The position numbers and the translations under genes were made by a program. A stretch of DNA of 64,000 nucleotides from Pycnococcus provasolii (taxonomy: Eukaryota > Chlorophyta > Pseudoscourfieldiophyceae > Pseudoscourfieldiales). The notes under the pieces are model-generated. The model was not told the origin of the DNA. It saw nothing but the letters and a program-made list of their open reading frames with translations, and did no database searches. Shown here in pieces: positions 18,387 to 28,207 of the stretch. Where the stretch lies: contig CP150564.1 in assembly GCA_049487715.1 (NCBI GenBank), forward strand, positions 62,001 to 126,000, given 5' to 3'. Numbering within the stretch: the first letter of the stretch is position 1; the number at the start of each line of letters is the position of its first letter.

Positions 18387-20756
18387 TTAACGCCAATGCT
18401 CAGTCCAGTAACTTTCCTCCGTCCACAGCGGATTTTTCCCTTGCACGCGTGATTGTGCCATCATGAATTGTTGCACGTTGTGAGACTTCGGCATGAGCTC
18501 GGGTGGATCAGCATTGCTGCAGAGCTGCGAAGTTGCAATCAGACTGAGCACAAAGATCACTCCGGTGCCGATGAGAAACCTCTTACGGTACATACGAATC
18601 TCATCGGTGAGGATCGTCCAGCTCGACCCGAATGCATTTGTAATGCGAAGGTACGTGGCGTACAGCTTTGGCGAGAACTTGAACAGGGCACTCACGCGAA
18701 CACCCTTGCTCTTCAACCTACGAATCGCAAAGCCGTATGCCGCACCCTTCTTGAGAGTGGAGTGGCGCCAGGCAAGTACACAGGGCATAAACGTCATCAC
18801 TAAGATGTAGTTGGCAATCACAAGGGCCGCGATGAAGAAGCCCGTGGAGCGCAAAGCGGGTGCTGGAGCTGCGCAATTGCTTGCAAATGCCGCGGCGGAA
18901 GTGAGTGATGTCATGAACATTGCTGATCCAGCGTGCTGGAGGGCAAAGCACAGCGCACTGTCGAAAGCCTCGTCGGCATTGTCCTGTCCTGTTTCGTCTA
19001 TGACGACAGAATCCAGATTTTTTCCAGTCTCCACTCGATCGAAGCGCTTCGACGAGCTTTTGTACGACCCAATGCCTCCCGAACTTTCCTCCGCCGCAAG
19101 TGAGGCGGATCGATTCTCTCTCATCGTGACGATCTGCTTATCCGCGACGATGCGGGCTGTGCGCTCGAACGTCGCGTACAGCACAAACACGTCGTCAACT
19201 CCGATGCCCACGATGACGAATGCGGCAAGGAAGTGAAGGGGGCCTAGCGTGGTGTCACCATATCCGTACGCCAGTGCGGCCAGGCCCATGGGAAAGCTGA
19301 TCACGATTTCCAGAACGGCGGCGCCCGCAACGATATTACTTCCGCAGTAGATTCGGATATAGATGGCAACAAGGAGCAGGCCAACAATCGAGAGCAGAAG
19401 GTCCGTTTTCACGACAGACGTCACTTGTAGGTCGTGCAGCGCCGCATTTCCGAAGACGATGTCGACGCGCTCGCAGAACTTCGCGTTGTCTGAAAGGTAG
19501 CACGCCCCCTTCCGCAGCTCGGCGAGAACGTCGCTGTCGAAATCTTTCTTCTTGGCGGCATACCAGATCCGAGTCATCATCGCCTCTCCCTTCGGCGGGA
19601 TAACGCTGGCGTTGTAAGTTTCGTCAAACCACGGTGGGATACCGCCATTGCGCTCTGAGAGCAAACGTGCCGATGCGTCGAAGGTGGTGGGAGCTTGTCC
19701 AGGCACCTGCTCGGGAAAGAAGTTTGGCGTTGCTGTTGTCATGCCGGCGACGAAGCCCTCGCCGGTGGTTTCGACGAGGTTATATATTTTGTGCTCTGTC
19801 CGACGCAGGATTTCAACGGCTGAGCACCGCGTGATATCGCCGCCATCCTTTTCGGTCGTGAGGAAAAGTCGAACTTCGCGATGCGTGTACATCGGAGTTT
19901 TTTCGCTTATATCCGAAGGCACGACGGCGCGTCCAACGGGAGGAGCAGTCTGCGCTGGTTCCCCCTCCACTTGCATAAGGTGCCGTCTTCCGAGCAGGCT
20001 GAAACCCTTGTCGTCCGGCAGCATATCTTCCACCCCCGTGTCGACGGAGAACCCAGCCGCCACTGCCAGGATGATGCAAAGCAGGGGAAAGGCGCACGAT
20101 GCGACTAGGCTGATGGACGAGCGTTTGCGCAGAGCCTGCGCGATGCCGAGCACTCGCCCTCCGTATGCCAAACGCGCTGACTCGAGCTCCTCGAAGATGG
20201 CATAGTCGACATCCTCGCGCAAGGACTCCGCGCGCTGCATCTTCGACTCTGACAGCGAGGGTTGTCTCTGTAAGGCTTGTGTGTTGAAGTTTATCGCCGA
20301 CGAGCCCACCTCCACGTCCGCAGTATCGCCGTGCTGCGCCGTTGTTGTTGTGTTTGTGTGGGGAGGAGGAGAGTTGAACGAGGAGTTGAACGCGAGGGTT
20401 GGTGCCGAAGGAACTTCAGCTTGCTGCATGGAAGGTGGCGGCGGCACGGTAGCCTTCAAGGAAGCGGCCACCGGCGGGTCCCCACCACCACCGCCACCGC
20501 CGCCACCGCCACCAGCGACGATCGCATCTTGCATGCGCAAGAAACGCCGACGCTGCATATTGTTCATGGGCGGTTTCATTTCCAGCAGATCTTCCTCTGT
20601 GATTTCAAGAAGGTCAACGGCGGAGCGCACGCCCAGTGACTGCAGTGAAGACGAGAACTGCGACAAGTGGAATTCAAGGAGCCACTGCCCTAACCCACCC
20701 TCCCCCACGGAGGAGGAGGGCATGGCCGAGGGCGGTGATGGCGTGCCCATCATCAT
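18387..20756 (-). CDS. RND transporter, N-terminal half with SAM domain (Patched/Dispatched-like)
   Basis: 789 residues from the ATG at 20756 (further ATGs at 20753 and 20750; the codon before is GTG). Residues ~22-80 form a SAM domain (LGQWLLEFHLSQF ... LLEITEEDLLEMK). TM1 is near 220-240. A large first extracellular loop follows, then TM2-TM6 resembling a sterol-sensing domain, with GIGVDDVFVLYATF in TM4 near residue 515, the paired Asp used for proton or ion coupling. TM7 (LIGTGVIFVLSLIATSQL) precedes the start of the second loop. It stops at TAA 18387-18389, while the next frame overlaps from 18461 and supplies the missing RND half, so one spliced or frameshifted gene of about 2,480 residues is inferred. 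Confidence 0.8.
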   Translation of the reverse strand: MMMGTPSPPSAMPSSSVGEGGLGQWLLEFHLSQFSSSLQSLGVRSAVDLLEITEEDLLEMKPPMNNMQRRRFLRMQDAIVAGGGGGGGGGGGDPPVAASLKATVPPPPSMQQAEVPSAPTLAFNSSFNSPPPHTNTTTTAQHGDTADVEVGSSAINFNTQALQRQPSLSESKMQRAESLREDVDYAIFEELESARLAYGGRVLGIAQALRKRSSISLVASCAFPLLCIILAVAAGFSVDTGVEDMLPDDKGFSLLGRRHLMQVEGEPAQTAPPVGRAVVPSDISEKTPMYTHREVRLFLTTEKDGGDITRCSAVEILRRTEHKIYNLVETTGEGFVAGMTTATPNFFPEQVPGQAPTTFDASARLLSERNGGIPPWFDETYNASVIPPKGEAMMTRIWYAAKKKDFDSDVLAELRKGACYLSDNAKFCERVDIVFGNAALHDLQVTSVVKTDLLLSIVGLLLVAIYIRIYCGSNIVAGAAVLEIVISFPMGLAALAYGYGDTTLGPLHFLAAFVIVGIGVDDVFVLYATFERTARIVADKQIVTMRENRSASLAAEESSGGIGSYKSSSKRFDRVETGKNLDSVVIDETGQDNADEAFDSALCFALQHAGSAMFMTSLTSAAAFASNCAAPAPALRSTGFFIAALVIANYILVMTFMPCVLAWRHSTLKKGAAYGFAIRRLKSKGVRVSALFKFSPKLYATYLRITNAFGSSWTILTDEIRMYRKRFLIGTGVIFVLSLIATSQLCSNADPPELMPKSHNVQQFMMAQSRVQGKNPLWTEESYWTEHWR

Positions 20757-21780
20757 CACAAGTGATGGGAGTGGTGAGAAGAGAGGGCTCCCAGAGGCCG
20801 GGGGAGAAATATTCAGATCGAAAGAGTTTTTTGCCCCGTGTCAACCCGCATCATCCCTCCCTTGCGCTTCAGATCGACCAATAAGGTGGCCTTGCAGCAA
20901 TGCAGCTTTCCACCCCTCCCGGCCCCTCAGGTCGCCGCCTCGCAATCCTGTTTTTCTTGTATTTCTTTCATACCACTACCCCCACCCTACCTACCCTACA
21001 TACGTCAAATCTGAAGATCTTCCATGCCAGTAGTGAAAGTGTCGTTAGGCATAAGCGCGAAGTTGCGCATGAGCTTCTCGATTCTAACCCTAACCCTACA
21101 GAGGTCCGCTAAATTTAGAGTGGGCTATTCAATCGAAGTTTGACGTCGTTCACTCTTCTTTTTTATTTATTTTCCCACGGCGCCATACTTCTTTGACACT
21201 TAAGCGTGACACCATAGCTGATGTTCTGCCCTGACGTGAGGCATTTCCGCATGCCTCGCCACTCCATGAGCCTGCGATACTTCTTCGGCGTGCATAGCGT
21301 TTCCTTCCTCACCACTGCTTTCAGCACATCCTTACCTATGTACTTCAAGCCGAGTCCAGTGCATTCGGTCTTGTGCTGCGCAAACAGGCGGCAGTCGCTA
21401 GTCGCCAGGCGGCCTCCGAGTTTGTGCCGAGTTTGCCTCCGACTTCAACTATTGAAACTTCGCACAAGGTAGTGCCCATCCCACTTCACGTGCATCCACC
21501 TCGCGCGTCGGCGCGGGCCCGGCCTTAAACTGAAAAAGGGCCCGGGCCGCTAAACTCTGGACAAGAAGTTTGGTTCAACGATGGTTACCATACCAGCCCT
21601 TGCCTGACAGTGAAAAAAGCCCCGGTCCGGGGACCATGTGATTTTGCGAAATTATTCTCAAATTCCCCCTCCCCTCCCTCTCCTGTTTTCTCGTCGGAAT
21701 CGGCCCCGTTTATGATTTATTCTCGGCCCCGCGTTGACGCCAACGCGGATTCCAAAAGCAAAAGTTCCGTTCCAAGAACG
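20757..21780. other. Intergenic region with short telomere-like tract and an orphan coding-like fragment
   Basis: A CTAACCCTAACCCTA tract lies at about 21084-21098. On the minus strand, about 21163-21450 is open without ATG and reads like real protein (TECTGLGLKYIGKDVLKAVV, then RRLMEWRGMRKC), ending with a stop at 21163. No family was recognised; it could be an exon or a decayed gene. Confidence 0.4.
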
Positions 21781-24030
21781 ATGGACGCGTCCGCGCTGCT
21801 CGGCAGCGACCCGCACGACGACGACAACGAGATGTCGCACCTGCTCCTACTCGAGGAGGGAAACGCCAGCAGCGCAGCACGTGCGCGCTCGGCGTCTCAC
21901 GCTCACGCCTCGGGGCGTGCTCCACCGGGGGTCTCTTCCGGGGCCCCGTTTGACGAGGATGCGACGTGGATTGAAGCGCGCGGTGTGCGCCGGGACAGAT
22001 TTCTCAACGCCGTGCACCACTATTTCGCAGAGAAGGGGCTAAACCACGCGCTTCTCGCAAGGTTCCTCAACACCCTCACGCTCGCCTTCAGCCTCGGGTT
22101 CTCGGCACTCATACTGCTCTACATCGACTGGGGAGCCATCGTCGGAGAACGCGCGTACGACGCGTGCGCGCGCTTTGCCACGCATTCGCAGGAGACGCCG
22201 GCGCAGGCGTGCGACGCCGTCAAACTGGGGTATCTGCACCACGCGCCGTTGAGACGCCTGTCGTCCGCCATGGCAACGCTCGCCATCGCGTATCTTGCAG
22301 CCGCTGGCGCGTACGTGCTGTGGAGCGCGAGGCACTTTGTGCGCGACGTGCACGCGCTGCTTCGCATTCGACAGTTCTTCGTGCGTTGGCTCGGCCTGCC
22401 CGATGCAGCGCTCGAGCAAGGACGCGTCACGTGGGCGCATGTGCTTAAGCGGCTTGTCGCCGTTCACCGCAGCCACGCACACCAGGGACTCAGCGAGCTC
22501 GACGTGGTGAACTGCATCATGCGAAAGGACAACTTTCTCATCGCGCTCGTCAACGGAGGCGCGATGCCGACGAGCAGCCTCGGCGAGTGCGTGCGCGGCG
22601 CAACGTCACGGCTTTCTGCAAAGGTGGCAGCAGCCTTGCGCGGCGGTCGAGGCTCGAGGCCAACGGCGGCGGGAAGTCAGACGCATCGCGGCTTGGGTGC
22701 CGAGGATGATTACTTCGATGGCATGGAGCTAATGCTCGCGGAGACCGCGCCGCCGGCGCCAGACAGCAACGCATCGTCGTCCGAAGACACGTCCAAGCGG
22801 TGGCAGCACGGCGGCACGGCAGTTGGCCCCTCCGTGCTCCTCACAAAGGCAATCACGTGGAACCTGTATTGGTGCCTGCTCGACCCGATGTTTGACGACG
22901 CGACGATGCGCGTCAAGTCCGATTTCCTGCGGGATGTCGATGGACTGCGCAAGCGATTTCGGTACGCCGCGATGCTCAACCTGTGCTTCGCGCCATTCAC
23001 CGCCGCAAGCTTGTTTCTGCACTACGCCATGAAGCACGCCGAGCACTTCTACAGCAACCCCAATGCGATCGTGAGCAATCGCGGCTGGTCGGAGGTGGCT
23101 CTTTGGAAGTTTCGACTGTACAACGAGGTGGACCACATTTTCGCACGACGGTGCGCGAGGGCCCACAAGCCCGCGAGCGAGTACGTCAGCCAGTTCCCCA
23201 GCCCGATGATGTCGATCGCCATGAAGTTTGTCAGCTTCGTTGTCGGCAGCTTCGCCGCACTTCTCATCGTGCTCACCTTCATCGACGACTCGATCCTCGA
23301 GGTGCACCTTCTCGGCCGCACGATGCTTTGGTACGCCGCGGTGTTCGGCGTCGTGCTCACGATCAGCCGCAGTCTGTCGAGCGATGAGGACGCGTACATG
23401 GACCCGGCGAAGAAGCTGCACGAGGTGACACGGCACACGTACTACGCTCCCGCGAGCTGGGCGAGCGCGGGCGCCGCGGTGTCGTCTGGAGGTGGCGATG
23501 GAGGCGTCGCGTCGGAGTTTGGTCAGTTCGACGTTGCTCACAGCCGCGCAGTTCTTGCGGAATTTGAGCGATTCTTCAAGTTCAAGTCCCTGCTTTTCAT
23601 CGAGGAGCTCGCGGGCGTGATCCTAGCACCGTACTTGCTCTACTTCGTGCTTCCCGAGCTGTCGGATGACATTCTGTCGTTTCTGCGCAGCCACGTGAAG
23701 CACACGGGTCGCGTCGGCGACGTGTGTTCGCACGCGTCTTTCGACCTGAGCGCGTCTGTCGACGACATGGTTGCTCGCGGCAAGGTTGAGAAATCTGTCA
23801 TCGCATTCTACGCGCAGCACCCGCTCCCTCAAAACGAAGACGCTCTCGACAGTCGTGAGGTTCTGTGCGAGAGCCTGCTCCGTCGAGCTCGCGAGGGTTT
23901 GGCGCCGCGCAGGACGAGGGAGCAAGGCCCTGCCGATGGCCCTGCCGCGCCTGTATCCACCCCTCGCGAGTGGGAGGTGGTGGACTTGCTTGAGAGCCAC
24001 CACCAGCAGCACATGAACAACAACGAGTAA
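21781..24030 (+). CDS. ATG9: Autophagy-related protein 9 (lipid scramblase)
   Basis: 749 residues from the ATG at 21781 (A at -3, G at +4); an in-frame ATG at 21712 has poor context. The multipass APG9 core is clear: ALLARFLNTLTLAFSLGFSA in TM1, LNLCFAPFTAASLFLHYAMK, the EVALWKFRLYNEVDHIFARR block, GSFAALLIVLTFIDD and LFIEELAGVILAPYLLYFVL. ATG9 is a trimeric lipid scramblase on Golgi-derived vesicles that seeds autophagosome growth together with ATG2. Both termini are low-complexity and predicted cytosolic. An insert of ~90 residues (around 22600-22800) is Gly/Ala-rich. A TGTAA signal lies at 24043-24047. Confidence 0.93.
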   Translation: MDASALLGSDPHDDDNEMSHLLLLEEGNASSAARARSASHAHASGRAPPGVSSGAPFDEDATWIEARGVRRDRFLNAVHHYFAEKGLNHALLARFLNTLTLAFSLGFSALILLYIDWGAIVGERAYDACARFATHSQETPAQACDAVKLGYLHHAPLRRLSSAMATLAIAYLAAAGAYVLWSARHFVRDVHALLRIRQFFVRWLGLPDAALEQGRVTWAHVLKRLVAVHRSHAHQGLSELDVVNCIMRKDNFLIALVNGGAMPTSSLGECVRGATSRLSAKVAAALRGGRGSRPTAAGSQTHRGLGAEDDYFDGMELMLAETAPPAPDSNASSSEDTSKRWQHGGTAVGPSVLLTKAITWNLYWCLLDPMFDDATMRVKSDFLRDVDGLRKRFRYAAMLNLCFAPFTAASLFLHYAMKHAEHFYSNPNAIVSNRGWSEVALWKFRLYNEVDHIFARRCARAHKPASEYVSQFPSPMMSIAMKFVSFVVGSFAALLIVLTFIDDSILEVHLLGRTMLWYAAVFGVVLTISRSLSSDEDAYMDPAKKLHEVTRHTYYAPASWASAGAAVSSGGGDGGVASEFGQFDVAHSRAVLAEFERFFKFKSLLFIEELAGVILAPYLLYFVLPELSDDILSFLRSHVKHTGRVGDVCSHASFDLSASVDDMVARGKVEKSVIAFYAQHPLPQNEDALDSREVLCESLLRRAREGLAPRRTREQGPADGPAAPVSTPREWEVVDLLESHHQQHMNNNE

Positions 24031-24301
24031 AATTCAGTGTACTGTAACTCTAGACTATCCACCCCTGCCTGTGTCGCGCGTCACGTGACATCTTAAGTCC
24101 TTTTCTGAACACACAAAGGGAAAAGGGAAACACACACACAAAGGTCACACACAACGACAATGGAGGATCCCCTCTCTGAACGGAGCAATTCCTTCGCGTT
24201 CGGCCTTTCCTTTTTGGGATTTCCTTTCCCGCCCGGGATTCGTTTCCGCCCCAGTTTACTCTCCCCTCGGGCTCCCTCCCTCCGTAGTACTTCACTTCAC
24301 C

Positions 24302-26233
24302 ATGCCCGGTGTGAGGTGGAGCGACTCCGTCGACGAAGATGCGTCACCGCGAAAGTCACTAAAGCGCACGTCTCATGAGGCTCATCACCCGCCGCCAGCA
24401 GCAGCAGCTTTTTCTCCTTCAGGTGAGGAGGGTGGGGGCGGCGTCTCGCTCTACACGACCATCGACGAGGGGGAACGACAAAGCATGCTTGACGATATCG
24501 AGTACGCGCTCGACGGATGCCAAACGGCTTCGCAGAAACCTATGGACCCTAGGACCGCGTGCCGACTCGCGGCGCTCGTCGCGAAGCCGGCGGTGCGCGC
24601 CGTCATACGAACGGAACACGACCTGCTCGTCGACGTCGCCGCGGCGGCGTGCTCTTGGGCACACGACAAGACGCACGCGACGAGATTCGCTTCAGCAAGC
24701 CTGCTCGCTAGCCTATGCGTATCCGACGGCGACGCCGCGGCGTTCAGCGAGCAGCAGCGCGCCTCGGACGTCGCGCGCGCGTTCGCCGGCGTCGTCGGCG
24801 CAGGGCCCGTGTGCACGGGCGGAGGAGGCGACGCCGAGGCCGAAGCGCGAGAGCCGCTCTCAGGCGTGCTCGCACGAGCGAGGAAGGATAAACTGCTCGC
24901 GGCGGTGGGTGGACACGAGTGGCGCCGACCGCCGCCGACGGGTCGCGCGAATGCAGCCCTACGTCTCGACGCCGATCCACGCGCGTATGCGCTCGCATGC
25001 CTCGAGCGCCTGCTCGCACCGACGAGTCAGAGTGCCGCTCGTCAGGCGGCATCCAACGGAATCAAGGAGGCGGTGCGAAGCGACGTAAATCGCGGATTGC
25101 TGCGCGCCTTGCTTTCTCTGATCGCCATCAGCCGAGACGGGCTTGAGCCGCGAAGCGACGCATGGACGACGACGATGCTGCTGCGCGGTGCACTGCGCGC
25201 TCTTGTCGAGCTCACGTTCGTCGACCACGACGTCGTGTCGAAGCTCTGGAGCGACGACGAGACGGAAGCTCGCAAGCTCATTTGGTCCGTGCTAAGTGGA
25301 TCACACGCATTCGCCAAACCTCGCGTACACCGCCCCGCGGGAGGCGGGTTTGCGCACGTCGAGGCGAGCCTTCTCCGCGACGGGAGCCTGACTGGCGAGG
25401 TGTATCAGGAGGCGACGAAGCTGCTGATCAATGTCACGCAGGCGAGCGCAGACGCGTGCGAGGAAAGCGTCACGTCGCACCACGCGCTTACCCACGCGCT
25501 CGAGGTAGTGGCGGCTTGCTGCTCGTGCGCGGATGAACACGGTAGCAAGATCTCGCCTCGTGAGGATACGATTGAGGTAATGAAGATGGCGCTTTGCCTT
25601 CTCGTAAATCTGCTGGAGAGCTCGAGCCGCGCTCGATTTTTATTCACATGTGGCAGTAACGAGGCTCGCTCTGTGGCAATCCTTGTCACAGACGCCACGA
25701 AGGTGCCATCGTCCAAAGAGCGCAAATTCTCTCAACTCTCGCCAACGGACTTTCTGTGTGCTCTCGTTTGGAACGACGATGACGAAAACGCTGCAAATGG
25801 CGGCGGTGGCGATGACGACGAGTACAACAATGCGGGAGCGAATGATGACGTCGTGACGGCAGCTGACCTCGAGCGCACGGAGCGCGTGAGCCAGCTGTGT
25901 ATCGTGCAGATGTACGCGGCGCTTGCTTTGGGCGTTCTCGTCGTGAGCAGCTCATCTTCCGAGCCTCGTCCGCAGGCGCACGGCGCGCGAGCGTCGTCGG
26001 AGGAGGAGGACGCCGCGGCATCTGCGCGTGCACATGCAGCTGTGCTCGCTTCCGTCGATCGCGCCGCCTCAGGATCGAGCCAGGGTGGTGGCGGATGGGT
26101 GCACCTGTCGCGCGTTCTGACCAGCCTACGTGACTTCCACCGTCACACGGGTACGCTGACGGAGTCACAGATGGGCGCGCTCACACATGTCGTGCGGGAG
26201 GTGCGCCGGCGTAGTGAGATGGACGGCATCTGA
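24302..26233 (+). CDS. WAPL-like cohesin release factor
   Basis: 643 residues from an ATG with CACC context at 24302. The start of the folded part (DDIEYALDGCQ ... RTACRLAALVAKPAVRAVIR) matches the beginning of the WAPL domain, in which a 'LDGL...R..SL..L' block opens a HEAT/ARM-like helical array. Further helices carry on to the C-terminus, interrupted by Asp/Asn-rich and Glu-rich inserts (around 25770-25860 and 25990-26010). WAPL with PDS5 opens the cohesin ring at the SMC3-kleisin gate. The N-terminal basic segment RKSLKRTSH may be a nuclear signal. The assignment rests on the opening block and helical pattern, so less certain than the neighbours. It is tail-to-tail with IFT54. Confidence 0.75.
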   Translation: MPGVRWSDSVDEDASPRKSLKRTSHEAHHPPPAAAAFSPSGEEGGGGVSLYTTIDEGERQSMLDDIEYALDGCQTASQKPMDPRTACRLAALVAKPAVRAVIRTEHDLLVDVAAAACSWAHDKTHATRFASASLLASLCVSDGDAAAFSEQQRASDVARAFAGVVGAGPVCTGGGGDAEAEAREPLSGVLARARKDKLLAAVGGHEWRRPPPTGRANAALRLDADPRAYALACLERLLAPTSQSAARQAASNGIKEAVRSDVNRGLLRALLSLIAISRDGLEPRSDAWTTTMLLRGALRALVELTFVDHDVVSKLWSDDETEARKLIWSVLSGSHAFAKPRVHRPAGGGFAHVEASLLRDGSLTGEVYQEATKLLINVTQASADACEESVTSHHALTHALEVVAACCSCADEHGSKISPREDTIEVMKMALCLLVNLLESSSRARFLFTCGSNEARSVAILVTDATKVPSSKERKFSQLSPTDFLCALVWNDDDENAANGGGGDDDEYNNAGANDDVVTAADLERTERVSQLCIVQMYAALALGVLVVSSSSSEPRPQAHGARASSEEEDAAASARAHAAVLASVDRAASGSSQGGGGWVHLSRVLTSLRDFHRHTGTLTESQMGALTHVVREVRRRSEMDGI

Positions 26234-26382
26234 ATATTGTGATTATTTTCCATCATTCCTATATAGAAGGATTGATTTGTGTTGTATTTTTTCTGTGTGT
26301 GTAATCACTAATCACTTGTGTTGTTTCTTTGAAAAAAAAAAAGTCTGTTTTACCCAATTTAAAAATCGATACTCGAATTTCT

Positions 26383-28207
26383 TTAGCTGCTACCACGCGC
26401 AACGGCGTCAAGCAGGTTGTTAATCTGCGAGTCGTTCTGCAGGATGGACGTCTTCACGGCGTCAATCTTCCGCCGAAGCGTGTCAATCTCCTCCTCCACC
26501 TCAGCAACTTGGCTCATCACGTGCGCTGACGCTTCCACGCCGCTGTTCGTCGCCTTGGCACGTTTCTCGTGCTTCCTCCTCTCCTCCACCCAGTGGTGGT
26601 ACTCCTTATTCATCGCCTCAGCATCCTCGGCGAGGAAGTCCATAATCTTGCCCAGGGGGTTGGTGCTCTGGCACGTCGCCTGCACGAGCTCTCGCACGTC
26701 AAGATGTGACGCCGCCATGGCGTCGTCCAGGGCAGCACCAGGCGCGGGTGCGGGCGCGGAACCTCCCGCGGCACCATCCTTGCCCTTGCGCCTCCGCCCT
26801 CCGAGGACGATTCCCGTTCCCTGGTTCTGGGCCGATGCCCCCGCGTCTGCGCCTTGTCCTGCGGCAGCCGCCTTGTCACCCGCCTCGGCCATCGCCTGCT
26901 TGGTCTCCATAATGTCAGCTACCAGCGATCCCGCACCCGCTCCAGACGGAAGACCCGCCGGCGCGTCGTCGAACTGATTCGACGCCTCGACGATAACGTC
27001 CACGTCGTCGTCGTCGTCGTCTCCGTCGTCGAGCACAAACACCTTCGCCTTTCCGCCCGCGGCATCATTTCCTGCTGAGGGTCCAAGGTCGGTATCTGCC
27101 GGCGGCGGCTTCTGCTTACCTTCAACAACCTTCGATTTCTGCTTAGGCGGCCCCTTTCGCGCGGACATGGGACGAGGTGGCAGCGCCGAGCGCTGCACGT
27201 CTCCACCCTCGGCATCTGCGTCTCCTCCCGTGAACGGTGCGGGTGCAGGAGCGGCGGCAGGCGGCGGCGCGGCGGCTGGCGCAGGCGGCTTCGCCACCTC
27301 GACCGCCGCGGGCGGCGGTGCAGGCGGCGGCGCGGCAGCTGGCTCAGGCGGCGGCGGCGCGGTAGGCTCTGTCGGAGGTGGCTGCGCAGGTTCTGGAGCC
27401 GCAGGCTCTGGAGGAGGCGGCGTTGGTTCTGCGGCTGGTGGTGGTGGTTCTGCTGCTGCTGCCGGCGGCGGCGGTTCGGGCGCACCGCTCGCAGCTGGCA
27501 TACTTTCTCCCGCGAGCACGCGCTGCACGACCGCGGAGCTGTCTCCCATCTGGCTCGCCTTGGCGAGCATCTGCAGGAAGACGTTGGTATTCTCCGGCTC
27601 AAGTCCCGCGACGATCTTGAGCGGCCTCGCGGGCATATTCGTTCCGCACGAGATTCCGACGCAGTTGATGATTTTCGTCAGGTAGTTCACCTTGTCATCT
27701 TTCGCCTTGATGTTCACGCTGTTCAGCTCGTTTTCGTCGTAGAGGCCATCGGCGTATCCCGTGCGACGCGTCAGCTATTATGAAAATACAGCACAGCACA
27801 GCACAGCACAGCACAGCACAGCACAGCAAAGAAGAGGGAAGTTGACATGTTTTTTGAGGGGGGAAAGGTCACTTTGTTAGGTATGTATGAAGGGTTTAAG
27901 GAGGCAAGCGCACGCATATATATATATATATACACACACACAAACACCAACCAACACAAACACACACACACACAAAGAAAAACAAAAACCACAAAACCAC
28001 AAACCAAACCACAAACCAAACCAAACCAAAGCACACAAACACAAACACAAACATAAACATACACACCTCTGAGACGATATCGTGCAGGAACCTGAACGGC
28101 GGTTTCTTCAGGAGGTTCTCGGTCAACTTCGGCTTTTGAATCAACGCGTTCGTCTCCGACTGAAGGAGACTCTGCGTCAACGAGAAGAAGTCCGGAGAAT
28201 CCGACAT
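26383..28207 (-). CDS. IFT54: Intraflagellar transport protein IFT54 (TRAF3IP1/MIP-T3), one intron
   Basis: Two exons: 28207-28067 (47 codons, ATG at 28207) and 27774-26383. They join in phase 0 with GT (28066-28065) and AG (27776-27775), giving 510 residues. The junction reads [20 protein letters not shown], which follows the IFT54 N-terminal CH-like domain ([11 protein letters not shown] before it, [16 protein letters not shown] after). The middle is Pro/Ala-rich with a KPP and acidic stretch. The C-terminal ~110 residues form a coiled coil ([32 protein letters not shown]). IFT54 is an IFT-B peripheral subunit that binds tubulin and IFT20, so the organism, or part of its life cycle, should have flagella. 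Confidence 0.9.
27775..28066 (-). other. IFT54 intron, T/G-rich with microsatellites
   Basis: 292 bp, beginning GTGTGT and ending TAATAG in the sense direction. The sense strand is almost pure T/G over long runs (28000-28060), holds a (TA)n tract near 27915-27931 and a (GCACA)n repeat at 27791-27828 within about 15-50 nt of the acceptor. Composition is very unlike the exons. Confidence 0.85.

Noticed and set aside
22729-23541. A minus-strand frame of about 270 codons
   Set aside because: Fully antisense to the well-supported ATG9 gene and without recognisable features.
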